In this document: one piece after another, positions 58,528 to 64,000 of the stretch | Layout: every line of letters begins with the position of its first letter | Numbering within the stretch: position 1 is the stretch's first letter | DNA from: Neobacillus soli NBRC 102451 | GTDB taxonomy: Bacteria > Bacillota > Bacilli > Bacillales > Cytobacillaceae | NCBI RefSeq assembly: GCF_001591665.1 | Contig: NZ_BCVI01000019.1 | Location: forward strand, 1 to 64,000 | Reading direction: 5' to 3' | Length of the DNA stretch: 64,000 bases | Notes under the pieces: generated by a model | The model's input: the letters and a program-made list of their open reading frames with translations, nothing else | Databases searched by the model: none | What the model was told of the DNA's origin: nothing | Made by a program: the position numbers and the translations under genes

Positions 58528-59997
58528 AAACTCATTATTTATATCAAGCTTTTTAAGTTCTGCAAACGCCTTCTCTCTTTTTAAATTATACGATTGCCAT
58601 GAATGGCTCATTGTAATTGCTTCCTTTTGCTGCTCTAGTAAAATAGGTTGTAATTCCGGTATATTTTTATCCGTTTCATATAGTTCGATTAATCCAAGCA
58701 CTCCGGTATATGATAAGCTATTTAGATATTGTACATCGATTTTTGCACTGTTCTCATAGCGGTTCATATTTTCCTTCACGACAATTTTATCCAAATCGAT
58801 GACGGTTATCGTTGTGTAATATAGTAATGAAGCGAGAAAATAAAAGTGGAATAAGGAAAGTTTTTCAACCCAAATTTTCACCAAAGTATACGTAAAAATA
58901 ACAACTAAGAAAATCATAAATGAGTGAACGAGCACCCTCGTGAAGCTAAATCCATAGGCATCCTCATACATGCCTAATCGTAAAAATGCGGAGCCAAGCA
59001 TCACTGAGCTAGATAAGACGAGAATAGTCAAAAGGATTTGCATCAATCGTTTCATACCATTTTTCCCCTGCTCCACGCAAGTTAAGACAACAATGGTAAT
59101 CGACAAATTGATTAAGGTGACAAACAATAGCTCAAAAAATCCTTTTCGCGCGTACTCGGCGTAGGTAAAATCCCCTTGTAATGTGCCGCTAAAGAAATAC
59201 TTAAATTGTACAAGTGTAAATAAAATATAGACTATATTGATTAATATTAGAACGGTTATCGTTATGATGGAGTCAATCTTCGGGAACGCTTGTAAATTCT
59301 CTTGCTGCTTGATGACCTTTACTTGTTTTTTAATCAGGGTTTGCATAATCCCAAAGAAAGCTGCCATACAGAATAGGATGACAATCAATCTTAATATACT
59401 TTCAGCGTCTACTACTCGGAACCAATTTGGTATACCTCCAACCAAACGTTCAAATTGACTATCTGCCGTCATTAAGAGCCTCAATACAACAGTGAGAACT
59501 GGAATTGAGATGACAACCCCAATCATTACTTTTTTCCAAATTAAGAATTTGTCTTCGTCTACACCACCTTTTAAGCCTTTACCAAACAAGAATGCAAAAG
59601 CAGCATTATATTTCATTGCATCTAAGAGCCTTGAAAATAAATAGGAAACAAAGACTGGCTGATTCCAACGGAGATTTTTCGGGCTTGTAACCAACACAAG
59701 ATGAAAAAGGACCAGGCTAGGTATTACAAGGATGTTTAACACATAAAAAAGAATGTTATCATTTAAGAAATAACTTGCCGACAAAAGCCAAATACAACAA
59801 ATCACAAGATAACCGAAGCGCTGATGGGAGTAAGAGAAGCGCCGAAAGCGCCAAAAGAATACCATATAAAATGCCATGATAAACACAAGATAGGAAATTC
59901 CAATTTGGCCACGGAAAAACGATTCCTCGGCTAAAATCCCGAGCAGCAGACATAAGAATAAAAAGAGCCAATCCAATTTACCAATTTTTGTTTCCAT
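58525..59997 (-). CDS. DUF4173-family polytopic membrane protein
   Basis: 490 aa from the ATG at 59997, with AAGAGGG six bases upstream; an ORF extension to 60051 lacks a ribosome site. About twelve to thirteen helices and the conserved LMTADSQFERLVGG segment (about residues 189-202) and a soluble C-terminal tail of about 90 residues (KENMNRYENSAKIDVQYLNSLS) fit DUF4173, found in many Firmicutes near PadR/HAAS genes. Function unknown. It follows the HAAS gene by 70 bases, where a second TACCTA and a TAGAAATTCTA palindrome lie. Confidence 0.85.
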   Translation of the reverse strand: METKIGKLDWLFLFLCLLLGILAEESFFRGQIGISYLVFIMAFYMVFFWRFRRFSYSHQRFGYLVICCIWLLSASYFLNDNILFYVLNILVIPSLVLFHLVLVTSPKNLRWNQPVFVSYLFSRLLDAMKYNAAFAFLFGKGLKGGVDEDKFLIWKKVMIGVVISIPVLTVVLRLLMTADSQFERLVGGIPNWFRVVDAESILRLIVILFCMAAFFGIMQTLIKKQVKVIKQQENLQAFPKIDSIITITVLILINIVYILFTLVQFKYFFSGTLQGDFTYAEYARKGFFELLFVTLINLSITIVVLTCVEQGKNGMKRLMQILLTILVLSSSVMLGSAFLRLGMYEDAYGFSFTRVLVHSFMIFLVVIFTYTLVKIWVEKLSLFHFYFLASLLYYTTITVIDLDKIVVKENMNRYENSAKIDVQYLNSLSYTGVLGLIELYETDKNIPELQPILLEQQKEAITMSHSWQSYNLKREKAFAELKKLDINNEF

Positions 59998-60009
59998 ATT
60001 CATCCCTCT

Positions 60010-60050
60010 TTTGTATAGAATTTCTATATATATAGTTTTACTAGGTATCA
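60010..60050. promoter_or_regulatory. Candidate PadR operator before the DUF4173 gene
   Basis: A TAGAATTTCTA palindrome and a TAGGTA half-site occur here and again upstream of the padR gene at 61043-61075. The shared pair suggests a common regulator. Confidence 0.4.
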
Positions 60051-60066
60051 ATGCAAAAAAAACTGC

Positions 60067-60705
60067 TCATATCGATGCTTTCCTCCCCCAGCGATAGCCA
60101 ATCCAGCTGACTGGATAGAGGATAATTGTAAAAAAGATACAAGCAATAATAAATGTTTTTGTTAATAATGGAGCAAACCATGAATGCGGTATGATGTGAA
60201 AAACCGTTAGGATCATTAATAGTAAATTTGGAATGAGCGAGAGTAAGAACGTTTTTCTAAGGAGCGCTCTTCCGCCATGACCAAACCCTTTTCCGATTTC
60301 GTATCCGAGTAACGCCCAAAAAAATAAATACAAAAAGGCAATTAAGGTTGGAATGGCCGTCAAGTAATTCCAAATGGTCGAAAGCCATTCCCACTGATAA
60401 AGATTATGGGCAAGCGTTAATATGCTGCCTCCCCCGAAAAAGAGAACATTTAAAAGAATAAACAGCCATTTCATATTGCTTGGGGTAACGGATAACTCTT
60501 CATTCCACGCTTCCGCAATCTCTTCAGGACTGCCCAGCCTTTCAATAAGACGGTCCATAACCGCATTCTCATCCTGACAATCAAAGGATTCAATCAGAAT
60601 CTCATCGATATGCGACTCATATTCACGGATAATATTCTCCAGGTCAGTTTGATTTCTCAGTCCCTTTGCCAGTTCTTCAAGAAACTTATTCTTCGGCCGT
60701 TCCAT
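60067..60705 (-). CDS. HAAS-domain (DUF1700-type) membrane protein
   Basis: 212 aa. The N-terminal helical domain [30 protein letters not shown] (within residues 8-37) with [18 protein letters not shown] (about 53-70) is the HAAS signalling domain, usually found with a PadR regulator. Four helices follow (about 78-98, 112-135, 150-170, 182-203). HAAS proteins are thought to relay envelope state to PadR partners. It overlaps the padR gene by 20 bases. Confidence 0.9.
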   Translation of the reverse strand: MERPKNKFLEELAKGLRNQTDLENIIREYESHIDEILIESFDCQDENAVMDRLIERLGSPEEIAEAWNEELSVTPSNMKWLFILLNVLFFGGGSILTLAHNLYQWEWLSTIWNYLTAIPTLIAFLYLFFWALLGYEIGKGFGHGGRALLRKTFLLSLIPNLLLMILTVFHIIPHSWFAPLLTKTFIIACIFFTIILYPVSWIGYRWGRKASI

Positions 60706-61033
60706 GCTTCGATCTCCCTATCACCTTGTTCATTACTTTAACAAAATCCTGCCATTCACGCGTTTTTTCGTCTAATAGCTCTTTGCCCGCTTTTGTGATT
60801 TTGTAATACTTACGGGCTGGTCCTTTTTCTTGCTCAACCCAGTAGCATTCAATGTACTCCTGTTTTTCTAGCTTATGAAGTGCCGGGTATAAGGTCCCTT
60901 CTTTTACGCTCAAACCATTATCACTGCGCTTTTCAAGCTCTTTTACTAATTCATAACCATACATATCGCGCTCGTTTAATAATTGGAGTAAGATTAGCGA
61001 TGTACTGCCTTTGACCAATTCACGGTTAAACAT
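60686..61033 (-). CDS. PadR-family transcriptional regulator
   Basis: 115 aa. Winged helix with [24 protein letters not shown] (within residues 13-36), [20 protein letters not shown] (about 43-62) and wing [19 protein letters not shown], plus a C-terminal dimerisation helix. It is the classic partner of the HAAS gene that it overlaps. It probably represses its own operon; a TACCTA-N7-TAGGTA palindrome sits between the inferred -10 and the ribosome site. The best start is the ATG at 61033 with weak AGGTGAT. Confidence 0.93.
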   Translation of the reverse strand: MFNRELVKGSTSLILLQLLNERDMYGYELVKELEKRSDNGLSVKEGTLYPALHKLEKQEYIECYWVEQEKGPARKYYKITKAGKELLDEKTREWQDFVKVMNKVIGRSKHGTAEE

Positions 61034-61042
61034 TTTATCACC

Positions 61043-61061
61043 TACCTAGGAATATTAGGTA
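61043..61061. promoter_or_regulatory. Palindrome TACCTA-N7-TAGGTA upstream of padR
   Basis: Perfect 6-bp arms just upstream of the ribosome site, followed at 61065-61075 by TAGAAATTCTA, itself palindromic. A fitting operator for the PadR protein. Confidence 0.5.
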
Positions 61062-61133
61062 CATAGAAATTCTACAATGCTTTTATGGGTTTGTAAAGGG
61101 TTAATGGAGATTTTTTTTAAAAGACTTTTTTTC

Positions 61134-61164
61134 AAAAAAATAGTGACGATTTTTCTATCGCCAC
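61134..61164 (-). terminator. Terminator of the 57-aa protein gene
   Basis: GTGGCGA / TCGTCAC stem (one wobble) with a T-run on the minus strand. Confidence 0.65.
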
Positions 61165-61179
61165 AGCTTTTCCACTATC

Positions 61180-61353
61180 CTATTTTATTTTTGGATTGTT
61201 TTTTTGTATCTGAATGAATTGATCACGCTCGCCGCCATCAGATAATTCCTCTGAAAACTCATGTATCGCTTGGCTTCCTAATAGTTCCCCCGCCTTGATT
61301 GTTTTCGGCGGTAAATTATTATTGGGAGCAGCTTGCTCATTCCATTTTCCCAT
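61180..61353 (-). CDS. 57-aa small soluble protein
   Basis: 57 aa from the ATG at 61353, with GGAGGTGATTTTT just upstream, an ideal Bacillus ribosome site; an ORF extension of five codons overlaps it. The product is polar and probably partly disordered (MGKWNEQAAPNNNLPPKTIK, then GELLGSQAIHEFSEELSDGG). There is no membrane segment. It resembles small conserved bacilli proteins of unknown function; the sporulation link common to such proteins is only a guess. It has its own terminator. Confidence 0.7.
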   Translation of the reverse strand: MGKWNEQAAPNNNLPPKTIKAGELLGSQAIHEFSEELSDGGERDQFIQIQKNNPKIK

Positions 61354-61404
61354 AAAAATCACCTCCATATTAGTATGGAGAAGTTTGTTTTACTTTATCC
61401 GCAA

Positions 61405-61434
61405 AAAAAAAACGCTCAATCCAAGCGTTTTTGT
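61405..61434. terminator. Hairpin AAAAACGCT / AGCGTTTTT
   Basis: A 9-bp stem with a seven-base loop and flanking A and T runs lies between the rocD terminator and the 57-aa gene. It could act in either direction. Confidence 0.55.
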
Positions 61435-61510
61435 TAGAGCATTTAAACAATACTATTTTGTGAACACTTTTTGAATATATCCGCCAATTTTTTTTGCATC
61501 ATTGTAGAAT

Positions 61511-61534
61511 ATTTTGCGCATTAAACGCAAAAAT
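61511..61534. promoter_or_regulatory. ATTTTGCG-N7-CGCAAAA inverted repeat downstream of rocD
   Basis: The half-sites resemble the GCAAAAT/ATTTTGC elements in the rocD-rocR promoter region, in everted order. It lies just past the rocD terminator. In B. subtilis, RocR can act from a site downstream of rocG; a similar role here is inference. Confidence 0.4.
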
Positions 61535-61567
61535 GCTCTTTCCACAAAAGTGGAAAGAGCATTTTTC
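61531..61567 (-). terminator. rocD terminator
   Basis: AAAATGCTCTTTCCAC / GTGGAAAGAGCATTTTT, a 15-bp stem with a four-base loop and five T, at the stop codon. Confidence 0.92.
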
Positions 61568-62765
61568 ACGACAATACTTTTTGTATTTTCTTGAATGCCC
61601 AATCAATCTCATCTTTTGAAATAATCAGTGGCGGAGCAAAGCGAATGACAGTATCGTGTGTTTCCTTGCACAATAACCCTTCGTCTTTTAATTGCTCACA
61701 AAATGGTCTGGCTTCTTCAGTTAATTCTACACCAATAAACAAACCTTTTCCTCGTACATCCTTAATCAACGGATTGGTAATGGTTTTTAACAGTTCAAGA
61801 AAATACTTTCCAAGTTCAAGAGATTGTTCTGCAAGATTTTCTTCTTCAATAACTTCTAAAGCCGCGAGGGATACTGCGCACGCAAGCGGGTTTCCGCCGA
61901 AAGTTGAACCGTGCGACCCTGGATTAAATACGCCTAACACATCGGAATTGGCAGCAACACAGGAAATTGGGAATACCCCTCCGCCAAGTGCTTTCCCTAA
62001 TATCAGCATATCAGGCTCAATTTCTTCCCATTCATAGGCAAACATCTTTCCAGTTCGTGCCAAACCAACTTGAATCTCATCAGCAATAAACAATACATTC
62101 TTCTCTTTACACACTTCAGACGCTCGCTTCAAAAATCCTTCTGGCGGTAAAATAATTCCTGCCTCTCCTTGTATCGGCTCAATTAAAAATGCTGCTGTAT
62201 TTGGTGTGATTGCAGCATTTAATGCCTCAAGATCACCATAGGGAATTAACTTGATTCCTGGAAGCATCGGTCCAAAGCCGCGCTTATATTCAGGATCAGA
62301 TGATAAAGACACCGCACCCATTGTACGGCCATGAAAATTACCAATACAAGCAATAACCTCCGCTTGATTATCCGCAATACCTTTCACATCATAACCCCAG
62401 CGGCGTGCTGCTTTAAGGGCTGTTTCCACTGCTTCTGCCCCGGTATTCATTGGCAGTGCCATATTCTTATTAGTTAGTTTACAGATTTTTTCATACCAAA
62501 TGCCCAGCTGATCATTGTGAAATGCACGGGAAGTAAGGGTAACTCTGCCCGCCTGATCAACCAGAGCCTGAATAATTTTAGGATGACGGTGTCCTTGATT
62601 AACCGCTGAATAGGCACTGAGCATATCCATGTAGCGATTCCCCTCTGGACTTTCCACCCACACTCCTTCTGCTTTCGCAATAACAATTGGGAGCGGATGG
62701 TAGTTATTTGCACCAAATTTATTTGTTTGCTCAATAATTTCCGTTGTATTTGTTGTTACTGTCAT
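61566..62765 (-). CDS. rocD: Ornithine aminotransferase RocD
   Basis: 399 aa. Class III PLP aminotransferase: [18 protein letters not shown] (about residues 108-125), the FHGRTMGA segment (about 143-150), [20 protein letters not shown] (about 226-245), the Schiff-base Lys in [15 protein letters not shown] (about residue 256). It moves the delta-amino group of ornithine to 2-oxoglutarate, giving glutamate semialdehyde, in arginine and ornithine breakdown. AGGAGG precedes the ATG. A -24/-12 promoter and a RocR-like gene lie upstream, as in B. subtilis roc loci. No rocE or rocF follows in this window. Confidence 0.96.
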   Translation of the reverse strand: MTVTTNTTEIIEQTNKFGANNYHPLPIVIAKAEGVWVESPEGNRYMDMLSAYSAVNQGHRHPKIIQALVDQAGRVTLTSRAFHNDQLGIWYEKICKLTNKNMALPMNTGAEAVETALKAARRWGYDVKGIADNQAEVIACIGNFHGRTMGAVSLSSDPEYKRGFGPMLPGIKLIPYGDLEALNAAITPNTAAFLIEPIQGEAGIILPPEGFLKRASEVCKEKNVLFIADEIQVGLARTGKMFAYEWEEIEPDMLILGKALGGGVFPISCVAANSDVLGVFNPGSHGSTFGGNPLACAVSLAALEVIEEENLAEQSLELGKYFLELLKTITNPLIKDVRGKGLFIGVELTEEARPFCEQLKDEGLLCKETHDTVIRFAPPLIISKDEIDWAFKKIQKVLS

Positions 62766-62827
62766 TATGTTTTCCTCCTTTATTATAAAAAACCTTTAAT
62801 AAGTAAATAGGCTCTTGCTTAATATTA

Positions 62828-62843
62828 TGCAAGTTTCGTGCCA
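62828..62843 (-). promoter_or_regulatory. Sigma-54 (-24/-12) promoter of rocD
   Basis: TGGCACGAAACTTGCA on the minus strand: TGGCAC and TTGCA with the five-base spacing required by sigma-54. It lies 62 bases before the rocD start. Confidence 0.92.
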
Positions 62844-62929
62844 ACAATAGATTTTGCACACTAAAAGGTTTTACTAACAATTTTGGCGCCATAAAATTTT
62901 GCGGAATTTGAGATTTTTTTCATAATAGT

Positions 62930-62944
62930 GCAAAATTATTTTGC
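62930..62944. promoter_or_regulatory. RocR-type upstream activating site
   Basis: GCAAAATTATTTTGC is a perfect 7-bp inverted repeat around one base. It lies about 90 bases upstream of the -24 element, a normal distance for sigma-54 activators, and just before the rocR-like gene. A second half-site, AAAATTTTGCGG, is near 62893. Confidence 0.75.
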
Positions 62945-63007
62945 GTTATTAAGTTTTTTCTGGTTAAATAGGTGGAAATGAGATAAAACAAGGGGTAGGA
63001 ACTTACC

Positions 63008-64000
63008 GTGGAAAATACAAATAAAGCAATCCATTATTTACAATATATTAACGGGATGTACAAACGAATTTTGGATAAAATTGATGTGGGTGTCCATGCA
63101 GTTGATGAGACTGGAAAAACCATTATCTATAACAAAAAAATGATGCAAATGGAATCAATGGATATTCAAGATGTCATCAATAAAAACTTATTGGATGTGT
63201 TTATGTTTAAGGATGACCAATCTAGTACACTCGTCAAAGCGTTACAAGATGGAAATGAAACAAGCAATGTAAAGCAAACCTATTTCAATAACAAAGGTCA
63301 CGAAATTACGACGATTAACAATACAATCCCTATTTATCATGACGATAAACTCCAAGGCGCTGTTGAGATTGCCAAGGATGTAACGAAATTGGAACGACTA
63401 TTGAAGGAAAATCTCAACAATAAAGGAACTAGATTTACTTTTGATAATATTATTGGAAAGAGTCAGACAATTTTAGACGTCATTGAGGGAGCTAAACGAG
63501 CGACCCGAACCTCCTCTTATGTATTAATAGTTGGGGAAACAGGGACGGGGAAAGAACTTTTTGCCCAGAGTATTCATAATGGCAGCAATCGGTTATCTGC
63601 CCCGTTCATATCGCAAAACTGTGCAGCACTTCCCGATAATTTAATAGAGAGTCTCCTTTTCGGTACAAAACGGGGTGCCTTTACGGGTGCTGTGGATACC
63701 ATCGGCTTATTTGAACAGGCAAATGGCGGAACCTTGCTTCTTGATGAAATTAACTCTTTAAATTTAAATCTTCAAGCAAAATTGCTTCGTGTCCTTCAGG
63801 AAAAAACGATTCGACGAGTAGGCGATACCAAGGATACCCCGATTGATGTCCGGGTCATTGCCAACATGAATGAAGATCCCATTGATGCAATTGCCAATAA
63901 TCGTTTGCGTAAAGACCTATATTATCGCCTTGGAGTCGTAACCATATTTATTCCTCCATTAAGAGAACGAATAGAGGATATTCCGATTTTAATCGAACAC
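63008..64000 (+). CDS. rocR: RocR-like sigma-54-dependent activator (partial, cut by window end)
   Basis: 331 codons to the window end, still open. Residues 1-125 form a PAS-type sensor (LDKIDVGVHAVDETGKTIIY at the start). The AAA+ domain begins near residue 143 with FDNIIGKSQTILDVIEGAKR, Walker A GETGTGKELFAQSIH (about 177-191), the sigma-54-contact GAFTGA loop (about 224), Walker B LLLDEINSLN. The C-terminal part, including the DNA-binding domain, lies beyond. It should activate rocD in response to ornithine or citrulline. Start GTG at 63008; the ribosome site (GGGGTAGGAAC) is moderate. Confidence 0.93.
   Translation, partial: MENTNKAIHYLQYINGMYKRILDKIDVGVHAVDETGKTIIYNKKMMQMESMDIQDVINKNLLDVFMFKDDQSSTLVKALQDGNETSNVKQTYFNNKGHEITTINNTIPIYHDDKLQGAVEIAKDVTKLERLLKENLNNKGTRFTFDNIIGKSQTILDVIEGAKRATRTSSYVLIVGETGTGKELFAQSIHNGSNRLSAPFISQNCAALPDNLIESLLFGTKRGAFTGAVDTIGLFEQANGGTLLLDEINSLNLNLQAKLLRVLQEKTIRRVGDTKDTPIDVRVIANMNEDPIDAIANNRLRKDLYYRLGVVTIFIPPLRERIEDIPILIEH

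Overview
This is chromosomal DNA of a low-GC, endospore-forming Gram-positive bacterium of the Bacillaceae (Bacillus sensu lato; a Neobacillus-like species is my guess, not proven). The reasons are a complete tricistronic spore-germination receptor operon, a dltXABCD teichoic-acid operon, strong AGGAGG-type ribosome binding sites with many TTG/GTG starts, Rex-type operators, a T-box leader, and a RocR/sigma-54 arginine-ornithine locus. I see no tRNA or rRNA gene, no prophage, no insertion sequence and no CRISPR array.

Layout. 0.1-4.3 kb: minus-strand germination operon (GerA-, GerB-, GerC-type subunits) ending in a DUF421/YetF-type membrane protein. 4.5-7.2 kb: CorA transporter, a small membrane protein, an M42 aminopeptidase. 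7.2-11.6 kb: dltXABCD behind a good sigma-A promoter. 11.7-14.9 kb: a possible di-heme membrane protein, tatA, two small/secreted proteins, and a type II NADH dehydrogenase with two Rex boxes. 15-21.5 kb: VOC protein, ABC-2 exporter, SGNH hydrolase, DedA protein, flavohemoglobin, DegV. 21.7-24.6 kb: YdcF protein and prolyl-tRNA synthetase with a T-box leader. 25-31.6 kb: cupredoxin membrane protein, PepSY-type protein, two-component system and MacAB/YknXYZ-like exporter. 31.9-37.6 kb: AGCS symporter, a TerD-zinc ribbon-TerB fusion, and selB. 37.8-45.6 kb: accessory-looking stretch of small lipoprotein, metalloprotease-like, GNAT, TPR-like, VWA-like, uracil-DNA glycosylase-like, nucleotidyltransferase and PadR/DUF2812 genes. 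45.9-52.7 kb: FAD dehydrogenase, sbcCD, cold-shock gene. 53.2-56.4 kb: SulP transporter with ArsR regulator, a candidate small RNA, AIM24-family protein. 56.5-61.4 kb: two orphan oligopeptide-type permeases and a PadR/HAAS/DUF4173 operon. 61.6-64 kb: rocD, a -24/-12 promoter, and a divergent RocR-like activator cut by the window end.

What stands out is between the genes. Three short-period tandem arrays lie in three convergent intergenic gaps (about 22.4, 38.4 and 47.7 kb). The last two are different in sequence but share the same unit architecture: a GGGCACT / AGTGCCC inverted repeat around a 13-base loop, repeated every 50-53 bases. In the 47.7-kb array several units show compensatory changes that preserve pairing. 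The periods (52 and 21 bases) are close to whole numbers of helical turns. A separate dispersed repeat occurs three times, once inside the 5' leader of proS between the T-box and the start codon. Other points worth a look are the terminator-ended RNA candidate at 55.4 kb, an elaborate two-tier palindrome sitting on the padR promoter at 45.65 kb, and the isolated selB gene.
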